Shown here: positions 1 through 6,094 of the stretch, piece after piece
How the letters are laid out: the number at the start of each line of letters is the position of its first letter
Position numbering within the stretch: position 1 is the first letter of the stretch
DNA from: an uncultured Chryseolinea sp.
GTDB taxonomy: Bacteria; Bacteroidota; Bacteroidia; Cytophagales; Cyclobacteriaceae
DNA length: 6,094 bases
Reading direction: 5' to 3'
Assembly (NCBI GenBank): GCA_946478915.1
Contig: CAMLER010000330.1
Location: 1-6,094, forward strand
The notes under the pieces: model-generated
Database searches by the model: none
Told to the model about the DNA's origin: nothing
The model's input: the letters and a program-made list of their open reading frames with translations, nothing else
Position numbers and translations under genes: made by a program

Positions 1-1074
1 ATCAACCCAACCATCGTTGTTGAAGTCGTTCCAAGTTGCGGTTTGAGTTGGATGAAAAGACAGTAGTCCACTCTTCGTAGTAATATCGGTGAACGTTCCA
101 TCGCCATTATTTTTCAGCAATGAATTTGGCTGTTTTCCAAAATTGCTCCTAAGCCATGCGCCGCGCAAAACGAATATATCTTTAAGTCCATCGTTATTAA
201 AATCCATCTGCAACAGATTCAGTCCACCCGTGATATCGCTCAGATTCGACTCCTTTGTTCTGTCTGAAAATGTACCATCACCATTGTTCTTAAAAAAATT
301 CATTGATGCATCGATATCCCAACTGGATGTCACGAGGTCCAAATACCCATCGTTGTCGAAGTCTTCAATTATGCAGCCGCCTGCCATGTTGTTTACATCC
401 AGCTGCAGTGAGCCCGCAACATCATGAAAGGCCTGAACATCCATTGAATCCCTTACTTTCCACGAGGAATCCAGTCCAGGCAGCAGCCAGGCGTGTGGCA
501 CCTGCGTTGGGTACTGACCAAGGGTCATATAAGCGATATTGAGCAACCATCGATATTCTAAATTGTCCGGGTATTCTTCCAAAAGTTCTTCATAGATACG
601 AATGGCATTGCGGGAGCCTTGAGGCTCCTTGTGAATTCCGCTGCCCTTGATCGGCATAATACACGTTTCCCCCGTGTGATTAAGAATACAATTGACACGT
701 TCGCCCGCCCTGAGATAGGCAAGCGCCAGTTGAACTTTTAACTTACTCATTCCCCTAATTCCTTCCCTATTGATCTTTGCTACCTGTTCTTCCAATAACG
801 GAATAGCGTCATCTTCTCGTCCAAGCGCAAGCAACGCATAACACTTGTTAAGTGTGTACAGCATTTTGTCCTGGGCGCTCTCTGTGGAACGTATCAATGA
901 GTCGTAGTAGGCTACCTGGGGTTGCGAAGCATAATAGTTATCGAATTTATAGTATTGTTTGCGCTGAGTCTGCAATAGCTTAACCATTTCCTCATGAGAT
1001 GAATTCTTTGTGTTGCACGACAGAAGAAAAAATGCAATGATGATTCCAGCAATGTAAATGGACGATAATCTCAT
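1..1074 (-). CDS. TPR and FG-GAP/VCBS-repeat lipoprotein (CRTAC1-like), 3'-truncated by the window edge
   Basis: The first 358 residues of a second FG-GAP lipoprotein are visible; the frame is open to base 1. The ATG at 1074-1072 opens a clear lipoprotein signal: MRLSS, a hydrophobic stretch, then LLSC with Cys20 as the lipid site. Residues about 28-190 are helical and TPR-like, for example LNKCYALLALGREDDAIPLL (75-94), LKVQLALAYLRAGE (112-125), SRNAIRIYEELLEEYPDN (154-171) and WLLNIAYMTLGQYP (176-189). Inside this part sits a Cys/His cluster: C129, H133, C138 and H148. FG-GAP motifs of the DxDxDGxxD type start at 238, 291 and 350, the last ending exactly at the window edge. They are joined by a near-duplicate segment, KNNGDGTFSD (262-271) and KNNGDGTFTD (321-330). 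TPR plus FG-GAP proteins of this kind usually go on to an ASPIC/UnbV domain, so one is predicted beyond the edge. It is related to the gene upstream but has a different N-terminal half. The function is unknown; a surface or periplasmic binding role is inferred. Confidence 0.9.
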   Translation of the reverse strand, partial: MRLSSIYIAGIIIAFFLLSCNTKNSSHEEMVKLLQTQRKQYYKFDNYYASQPQVAYYDSLIRSTESAQDKMLYTLNKCYALLALGREDDAIPLLEEQVAKINREGIRGMSKLKVQLALAYLRAGERVNCILNHTGETCIMPIKGSGIHKEPQGSRNAIRIYEELLEEYPDNLEYRWLLNIAYMTLGQYPTQVPHAWLLPGLDSSWKVRDSMDVQAFHDVAGSLQLDVNNMAGGCIIEDFDNDGYLDLVTSSWDIDASMNFFKNNGDGTFSDRTKESNLSDITGGLNLLQMDFNNDGLKDIFVLRGAWLRSNFGKQPNSLLKNNGDGTFTDITTKSGLLSFHPTQTATWNDFNNDGWVD

Positions 1075-1190
1075 TTTAACTTTCAATATCTAACCGTTCT
1101 TCTAAAATAAGATAATTCATCCCCGTCATCCGGGTCCTGGCTCGATTCCAACTTCGTAGCACATCCAAGTCCTATGTGAATATCAATCTA
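1075..1190 (-). promoter_or_regulatory. Gap between the two FG-GAP genes, with a possible weak promoter
   Basis: This gap of 116 bases has no GC-rich hairpin followed by a T-run, so the two FG-GAP genes may be cotranscribed. A small 5-bp inverted repeat (1160-1164 with 1174-1178) and a 4-bp one around 1122-1134 are too weak to count as terminators. On the minus strand TATTTTAG (1109-1102) matches seven of eight positions of the Bacteroidota -7 element TAnnTTTG and would give a leader of about 20 bases. No TTG lies 19-21 bases upstream of it. The bases just before the ATG are A-rich (TTGAAAGTTAAA), a common arrangement in Bacteroidota in place of a Shine-Dalgarno sequence. Confidence 0.2.
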
Positions 1191-4100
1191 TTATTTGTCG
1201 GACTCTTCGCCAACGATTATGTTGACGACACTCTTACCACGTTGGGGTTGACGGCTTGATGAGGAGAGGTAACCGGAACCATGATAAAATTCATGTTTTC
1301 GCTTTTTCCCATTCGTTAATTCGAGGGTTGCAAAATTGCTATAAGGAGAAACGTTGCTGTTGGTCTCTTTCGCAACAGGCGTGACGTTGGACCTACGAAA
1401 TATCCTTACACTATCCCGGTTTTGCGTGGCTATAAATAATTGATCGCCATTGATCGAAGTGAGCAAGGCGAGCGCCTTAGCATCCCCGTCAACAAAAAAA
1501 CCCGATTCATTCACGGTTGCAGACTTAAAATTACCACCCCCATCCCCCTGAAGATAGTTTCCAATTCCTGCATCATAAAATCCGTTCAACGTTTCAGACG
1601 CATAAGAATTACCAACTGAGACGATGTCCAGGTTTCCATCATCATCCACGTCGGTTACAGCTATGCCATAAATCGGAGCAAACTGTGCCTCTACTGGAAG
1701 CTGCCTGATTATAAAATTTTCTGATCCTTTATTCTCAATGTAAACTGAAGCCATTAAGGTGCTTTTGAGAACTAAAGCATCGCTAAGCATCGGTTCGGAA
1801 AAAAGATCCTTAATACCCATTCGGCCATAATCGGCGTAACGTTGGGCTACTCCCCGCAGTTTCGAGACTTGACCTGTCAGCGTTTCACGCGGATGAACAG
1901 GGTGCTCTTTCCCTTGAATGTATCTACACATCACAGCATCCATAGAGCCATTATCATCGAAGTCTTTGGCATAAACACACACTGGCTCGTCAACCGATGC
2001 CCTATACACAGAATTCAACCCAAGATTCCCCGCAACGTAATCCATATCTCCGTCGTTATCAAAGTCACCTGCATTGATACTGTTCCACCATCCCGAGGTC
2101 TCAGGTATTTGCAGTTTCCGAAATCCCTTACCATTTTCATTGATAAAAAATGTAATGGGCATCCATTCACCAACAACCGCCAGATCGACCCATCCATCAT
2201 TGTTTACATCAGTCCATAGCGCAGCGCTTACCATACCCACAGATGCGAGTTCGTCGGCCAGGCCAGAAGTCCGATTCTCAAACTTACCCTTACCGTCATT
2301 TACCAACAGGTAGCTTTCCGGGGTTTCTGGATATCGAAGCGGTACGATTCTGCCACCTACAAAAAGATCAAGATCCCCATCCTTGTCAAAATCGTTTGCA
2401 ACAACACAACTCCCACTGCTCGTGATTTTAGGAAGCGCCACGGTATCAATCTGAAAGCGACCTCCAACGTTCCTGTAAAAGCGATCCTGAAAGTTTTCGG
2501 AAGATTTTTCAAATTCCGAACTGCCGCTGACGGCGTACAGGTCAAGATCATTGTCCCCGTCAGCATCAAATAGTAGTATTCCCATATCTTCTGCAGCCTT
2601 AGCAGATAAAGAATCTCTTCGGAAAGAGCCGTCTTTTTGCTGACGGAATATTGTTGCACTCCGCGATGCAGAACCTCCAACTATAAAATCTTCCAGTCCA
2701 TCTCCATTAATGTCCCCTACTGTGATGCCAGGGCCACCTTGCGAATGCTTATGGGGTAACAATAACTGGCCCGCCTGAAAATCAATAAAATCCTTTTCAG
2801 CATGACGATATTGAACATTCAGATCACTATGCACTTCCTGAAAAACGAAGGCAGCTGAACTCTTTGCAAATGGCTCTCCAGCCGCATCCTTTTCGTAAAC
2901 GGTTAATACCTGGTTAACAGGCACATCTTTGAGCACCTGACTTTTACCACCCAACCAGTTGACGCGTATGGAGTCAACGTTAGCGGATACATTCCCGAAT
3001 CCAAAATGCTCAGCATCCTCAACGGTGGATTTATATCCTCTCTGCGTTTGATGTTCGGCATAGAGCAATTTCCCATCCTGATAAACCCAGATTTTTGCTC
3101 CGTATCCCTGCAAATTTCCTTGCTCGCCAACTAATTTCAATCTTAAAAAATTATTGTCCTTTTTGTTATTATCGTTAAGCGTATTCTTATAAATAAATGC
3201 CTCATCATTGATGTTATTAGTCACGAGGTCCAGATCACCATCATTGTCAAGGTCTACATAAGCAGCCCCGTTGGAATAGGACGGCTGATCCAGCCCCCAC
3301 GTTCTTGCGTGGTCGGTGAATGTCAAATCTCCGTTATTTCGAAAAAGGTAGTTTGGCTTTCTTACTCCCGGAAGCGCCTCGACCGCTTTTACCGCATTTG
3401 CCAACCTGGTTTTGTCGGTCCCAAACATTGCAGACTCGCGGCTGTAGGTAATAAAATCTTGATCGGTTATATCCTTCCGATAACCATTACCAATGAACAC
3501 ATCGCGGTGACCATCGCTGTCAAAATCGGCGATCAGCGTGCTCCAACTCCAGTCAGTTGCATAAATCCCAGCGAGATATCCTATATCACTATAGGTATGA
3601 TTACCGTTGTTGATTTGTAAAACATTCCGGATGTATTGATCCTGATAACCTTTATTCCTAAACAGCATAAACCGATCATAACCGATTGTGGAAAACATTG
3701 TTTTTTGCCGAAGATTATCATCGGGCATCATATCCAACGCGATTACATCGTTAAGGCCGTCGTTGTTGATGTCTGCTATGTCCGCACCCATTCCGTTTTG
3801 TTCCTGATGCTTCATCATCCTGTTGATATCATTGACGAATGCACCAGATTTCGTATTGATCAAGAGATGATCATTTGAAATAAAATCGTTGGCAATGTAA
3901 ACGTCAGGATAACCGTCGTCGTTCATGTCATTCACAACGATACCAAGCCCCCAGCCCTCCAGTTGTATTCCGGCATCGCGGGATACATCTGTAAAACGAG
4001 GAACACCGTCTGATATCCCATCATTTCTGTAAAATCTATCCGTGCTCTTTGCTGTGCCGTCATTTTTCTGACCGATCGCCTGATTGCGATTAAAATTCTC

Positions 4101-4700
4101 CAGCGCATTTGTCAGCAAGTACATATCGAGGTCACCGTCGAGGTCATAATCCAAAAAAGCTGCTTGTGTTGAATAGCTTGAATCCGCCAGTCCCACTGAG
4201 GCAGCAACTTCTTCAAAGGAGGGCACACCATTTTCATCGAAACCCATGTTCAAAAAAAGCAGGTTGGGCACCGGCGGCTTATCAGCATCCGGCTGAATGG
4301 TAGAAACGTACACATCTAAAAGTCCATCCTGGTTAATATCAACCATGGCAACACCAGTACACCAGAGGTTGGTAGTCACTTTTGATTTCTCGGTCACATC
4401 TTCAAACTCGAAATTCCCTTTATTAATGTACAACCTGCTGGACACCATATTTCCCGCAAAGAAGATATCGCTCAGCCCGTCATTGTTGACATCACCAACG
4501 CCCACACCCCCACCGTTGTAGATATATTCGAATGTGAGAACATTAAAGCTATCACTTTCCGTTAGACGATTGTTGAATTTGACGCCGGTCTCCGATGATG
4601 GTAATAACTGAAAGAGAGTATCTTTTTCTGCGGGAGTGCCACAACATATTACCAGGAAAATCAGGGCAAAGATCGATATGGTATTGAAAAGGTTTCGCAT
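1191..4700 (-). CDS. Large FG-GAP/VCBS-repeat lipoprotein with a central ASPIC/UnbV domain (CRTAC1-like)
   Basis: An intact 1169-residue protein, probably a calcium-binding beta-propeller lipoprotein on the outer membrane or cell surface. The N-terminus has a hydrophobic signal segment (about 4-18) and a lipobox-like VICC with Cys20 as the likely lipidated residue. Fourteen motifs of the DxDxDGxxD type are visible. Seven start at residues 70, 121, 184, 258, 310, 392 and 483. An ASPIC/UnbV domain follows at about 517-603, with GYGAKIWVY, EHFGFGN and VNWLGG as landmarks. Seven more motifs start at 663, 712, 770, 831, 879, 913 and 1017. The tail (1124-1169) carries GSGYLSSSSR, resembling part of a second ASPIC unit. 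The ATG at 4700 was chosen because it gives a compact signal peptide; a TTG at 4721 would add seven residues. The stop is TAA. The gene lies 238 bases after the susD-like stop, beyond a terminator, and 116 bases before a related gene. Such proteins are often labelled VCBS-repeat or CRTAC1 family, without a known ligand. A role in uptake with SusCD is inferred from position only. Confidence 0.93.
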   Translation of the reverse strand: MRNLFNTISIFALIFLVICCGTPAEKDTLFQLLPSSETGVKFNNRLTESDSFNVLTFEYIYNGGGVGVGDVNNDGLSDIFFAGNMVSSRLYINKGNFEFEDVTEKSKVTTNLWCTGVAMVDINQDGLLDVYVSTIQPDADKPPVPNLLFLNMGFDENGVPSFEEVAASVGLADSSYSTQAAFLDYDLDGDLDMYLLTNALENFNRNQAIGQKNDGTAKSTDRFYRNDGISDGVPRFTDVSRDAGIQLEGWGLGIVVNDMNDDGYPDVYIANDFISNDHLLINTKSGAFVNDINRMMKHQEQNGMGADIADINNDGLNDVIALDMMPDDNLRQKTMFSTIGYDRFMLFRNKGYQDQYIRNVLQINNGNHTYSDIGYLAGIYATDWSWSTLIADFDSDGHRDVFIGNGYRKDITDQDFITYSRESAMFGTDKTRLANAVKAVEALPGVRKPNYLFRNNGDLTFTDHARTWGLDQPSYSNGAAYVDLDNDGDLDLVTNNINDEAFIYKNTLNDNNKKDNNFLRLKLVGEQGNLQGYGAKIWVYQDGKLLYAEHQTQRGYKSTVEDAEHFGFGNVSANVDSIRVNWLGGKSQVLKDVPVNQVLTVYEKDAAGEPFAKSSAAFVFQEVHSDLNVQYRHAEKDFIDFQAGQLLLPHKHSQGGPGITVGDINGDGLEDFIVGGSASRSATIFRQQKDGSFRRDSLSAKAAEDMGILLFDADGDNDLDLYAVSGSSEFEKSSENFQDRFYRNVGGRFQIDTVALPKITSSGSCVVANDFDKDGDLDLFVGGRIVPLRYPETPESYLLVNDGKGKFENRTSGLADELASVGMVSAALWTDVNNDGWVDLAVVGEWMPITFFINENGKGFRKLQIPETSGWWNSINAGDFDNDGDMDYVAGNLGLNSVYRASVDEPVCVYAKDFDDNGSMDAVMCRYIQGKEHPVHPRETLTGQVSKLRGVAQRYADYGRMGIKDLFSEPMLSDALVLKSTLMASVYIENKGSENFIIRQLPVEAQFAPIYGIAVTDVDDDGNLDIVSVGNSYASETLNGFYDAGIGNYLQGDGGGNFKSATVNESGFFVDGDAKALALLTSINGDQLFIATQNRDSVRIFRRSNVTPVAKETNSNVSPYSNFATLELTNGKKRKHEFYHGSGYLSSSSRQPQRGKSVVNIIVGEESDK

Positions 4701-4884
4701 TGCTCGGAATGTTAACCACAAGGTCTGCTAAAACGCCAAGAAGTGCCAGGAAAGTATTTAGTCCACCTTTTGTTGAAGATATGAAATATTTCTGCGGCTA
4801 CTTTGGTTTTTATGCCTTGCGATAGTGTAATTATCTAAATCTTCATTAGTTATCTACAAGTAAAGTTAAATTGGTTGATTGACG
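4701..4884 (-). promoter_or_regulatory. Leader of the large FG-GAP lipoprotein gene; possible weak Bacteroidota promoter
   Basis: A terminator precedes this gap, so the downstream gene probably needs its own promoter here. The best match to the Bacteroidota -7 element TAnnTTTG on the minus strand is TAACTTTA at 4868-4861, seven of eight positions. The matching -33 area falls in the terminator T-run and has no clear TTG. An alternative is TTG at 4861-4859 with a 19-base spacer to TAGATAAT (4839-4832), which is a poor -7. No Shine-Dalgarno sequence is seen before the ATG at 4700, which is usual for this phylum. The region is AT-rich and holds no ORF or stable hairpin that I can see. The exact promoter position is a guess. 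Confidence 0.2.
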
Positions 4885-4916
4885 AAAAAAAAGGAGCAGG
4901 TTTGCCCGCTCCTTTT
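4885..4916 (-). terminator. Intrinsic terminator after the susD-like gene
   Basis: Read on the minus strand, GGAGCGGG (4912-4905), a CAAA loop (4904-4901) and CCTGCTCC (4900-4893) form an 8-bp GC-rich stem with one G-U pair. A run of eight T (4892-4885) follows directly. Four A (4916-4913) precede the stem and can pair with the first four T, extending it. The stem begins about 25 bases after the TAG stop at 4941-4939. The plus-strand reading would have an A-C mismatch in the stem and only four T after it, so the signal serves the minus strand. It should end, or strongly reduce, transcription from the SusCD unit before the next gene. Confidence 0.88.
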
Positions 4917-4938
4917 GAATTCTCAAATTATAATTTGT

Positions 4939-6094
4939 CTAGAAGCCAGGATTTTGATCAGCCTGTGAAATTTCGGAATTGCTGTCGATTTCCTGTTGAG
5001 GTATCGGCGCAAGCGCATGCTTTGGCTCATAGTATGGAATCGGCTCTGGCGACAGTTTACCAAGACTTCTCCAGCGAACAAGATCTTTGTCCCTGATCTG
5101 CTCACCAGCAAGTTCAACGCGGCGTTCGTGCATTACGGCTCTGAATACCTCTGCTGGTGAATTAACAGGATAGTTTGCGGTAGGATAAGGCGGCATGTCA
5201 ACACCGTCTCTGGATCTAACCTCATTCAGCAGGTCAATAGCATCGGCATCGTTGCCTAATGCATTTTCGCATTCCGCCAAATTCAACAGAACCTCTGTGT
5301 ATCGGATAATTCTCATGTTGATTCCTGATCTTTGTTCCTCATCGGCAGCCTTATAAATCCTCTGATATTTCTTCCAGCTAATCTTCGGATCATTTCCCTG
5401 CATATCTGTCAACGTCCTGGTGTTGTTAAAGTAAGTATCACCTATGAAATAAAACGACTGTTGATAACGTGGGTCATCCTTTGGATCTCCCTTAGAAGTT
5501 TTTTCATACTCATTCAGTAAGGCAACTGATGGAATAACATTCCGCCAGGCGTTAGGTCCGTATTCCTGTCCGCGGAAGGTGACCTCGGTTTGCGTTCCCT
5601 GGCCGGTACCATCCCAGCTTGATCCGCCGAAATCATAAGAAAAAGCAACTTCGAATAGTGACTCTGCATTAAACTCCATCTCTTCTCTGAAGTTTTCGAT
5701 GTATGGTATTTCCTTCCAGGCGCTGAATTCACCTGAAGCAATCACATCTTCCAGCAACGGCTTCGCGAGCGCATAGTTACCGCGTTGCATGTGCGCACGG
5801 GCAAGCATAGTCTGAGCTGCCTGTTTGTTAGCCCTTCCGATATTTGCTGCATCATACTCTGATTTAAGCGGCAAAGATTCGATTGCATCTTCAAGATCTG
5901 AAATGATCAAAGCATATACATCGTCAACGCTAGCTCTGGGTTTGTCTTCGCCGATGCCTTTTGCATAAGTATCCATCAACGGCACACCACCAAATAAAAC
6001 AACCAGATCAAAATAAGCCCAGCCACGGAGAAATTTGGCTTCTCCGATCACGCGGGTTTTCATCGCCTCTGTTACAGGCGCTTCCGCCAATGAA
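4939..6094 (-). CDS. SusD/RagB family nutrient-uptake outer-membrane lipoprotein, 5'-truncated by the window edge
   Basis: SusD-like proteins are surface lipoproteins that cap a SusC-type TonB-dependent channel and help bind oligomeric nutrients. The frame is open to the window edge and ends with TAG at 4941-4939, leaving 384 visible residues. No start is visible: the TTG at 6090-6088 and the ATG codons further in fall inside conserved sequence. Residues are numbered from the first complete codon. The family block GEAKFLRGWAYFDLV lies at 17-31, followed by LFGGVPL (33-39). TPR-like helices run from about 53 to 120, including TMLARAHMQRGNYALAKPLL (95-114). The C-terminal SusD/RagB domain shows RYTEVLLNLAECENALG (264-280), LLNEVRSRDG (288-297), HERRVELAGEQIRDKDLVRW (322-341), APIPQQEID (362-370) and the typical terminal QNPGF. 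SusD proteins usually have about 450-600 residues, so roughly 100 or more N-terminal residues, including the lipoprotein signal, should lie upstream. Family assignment is secure; the substrate is unknown. A susC-like gene is expected directly upstream. Confidence 0.95.
   Translation of the reverse strand, partial: SLAEAPVTEAMKTRVIGEAKFLRGWAYFDLVVLFGGVPLMDTYAKGIGEDKPRASVDDVYALIISDLEDAIESLPLKSEYDAANIGRANKQAAQTMLARAHMQRGNYALAKPLLEDVIASGEFSAWKEIPYIENFREEMEFNAESLFEVAFSYDFGGSSWDGTGQGTQTEVTFRGQEYGPNAWRNVIPSVALLNEYEKTSKGDPKDDPRYQQSFYFIGDTYFNNTRTLTDMQGNDPKISWKKYQRIYKAADEEQRSGINMRIIRYTEVLLNLAECENALGNDADAIDLLNEVRSRDGVDMPPYPTANYPVNSPAEVFRAVMHERRVELAGEQIRDKDLVRWRSLGKLSPEPIPYYEPKHALAPIPQQEIDSNSEISQADQNPGF

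Noticed and set aside
89..542. Plus-strand open frames opposite the TPR/FG-GAP gene
   Set aside because: They have low-complexity, non-domain translations and run antisense to a gene with clear FG-GAP and TPR motifs in the minus frame.
613..628. Perfect inverted repeat GGAGCCTTGAGGCTCC
   Set aside because: It lies inside the coding sequence of the TPR/FG-GAP gene (KEPQGSR region), no T-run follows on either strand, and the reading frame explains it. A chance hairpin is most likely.
1160..1178. Small inverted repeat CACAT...ATGTG as a terminator for the large lipoprotein gene
   Set aside because: The stem is only 5 bp and AT-rich, with a 9-base loop and no following T-run on the minus strand.
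1..4500. Recurring plus-strand short motif like CCATCGTTGTCGAAGTC at many places (for example 12-28, 350-362, 2050-2068, 3240-3254)
   Set aside because: These are reverse complements of codons for the DFDNDG-type FG-GAP loops on the minus strand. They are protein-level repeats with degenerate spacing, not DNA repeats or a CRISPR array.
1842..4521. Several plus- and minus-strand frames of 60-125 codons inside the large lipoprotein gene
   Set aside because: All overlap the well-supported 1169-residue frame, lack recognisable domains, and are shadows of its repeated Asp-rich coding sequence.
4875..5741. Small frames overlapping the susD-like gene on both strands
   Set aside because: The SusD-family motifs in the long minus frame are continuous from the window edge to the terminal QNPGF, and none of the small frames resembles a known protein.
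6088..6090. TTG as the start codon of the susD-like gene
   Set aside because: The frame stays open to the window edge, and conserved SusD sequence begins within about 17 residues, whereas family members carry about 100 more residues and a lipoprotein signal before this block.

Overview
The window looks like chromosomal DNA from a Bacteroidota bacterium, plausibly a free-living Cytophagales or Chitinophagales member (the order is inferred). The evidence is a SusD/RagB-family nutrient-uptake lipoprotein, which is almost confined to that phylum. Next to it are two lipoproteins rich in FG-GAP/VCBS repeats, there are no convincing Shine-Dalgarno sequences, and the base composition is moderate. All real genes lie on the minus strand, so transcription runs from high to low coordinates.

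Layout in order of transcription. (1) 6094-4939: the C-terminal 384 residues of a SusD-like protein whose N-terminus lies beyond the window; a SusC-like TonB-dependent receptor is expected further upstream. (2) 4885-4916: a strong intrinsic terminator just after the susD-like stop. (3) 4884-4701: a leader of about 180 bases with at most a weak promoter. (4) 4700-1191: one intact gene of 1169 codons for a very large lipoprotein. It has seven Asp-rich FG-GAP/VCBS motifs, an ASPIC/UnbV domain, seven more motifs, and a C-terminal tail that looks like part of a second ASPIC/UnbV unit. (5) 1190-1075: a gap of 116 bases without a convincing terminator. (6) 1074-1: the first 358 codons of a second lipoprotein, with a TPR-like helical N-terminal region followed by FG-GAP/VCBS repeats, cut by the window edge.

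The likely shared theme is the outer membrane or cell surface. SusD-like proteins capture oligomeric nutrients (glycans, peptides and similar) for a SusC channel. The two FG-GAP proteins are probably surface or periplasm-facing, calcium-binding beta-propeller lipoproteins that work alongside that uptake pair. Their substrate and exact role cannot be read from this sequence. No RNA genes, mobile elements, CRISPR arrays or plus-strand genes were found. The most noteworthy points are the 7+7 motif symmetry of the large protein and a Cys/His cluster in the TPR part of the last gene.
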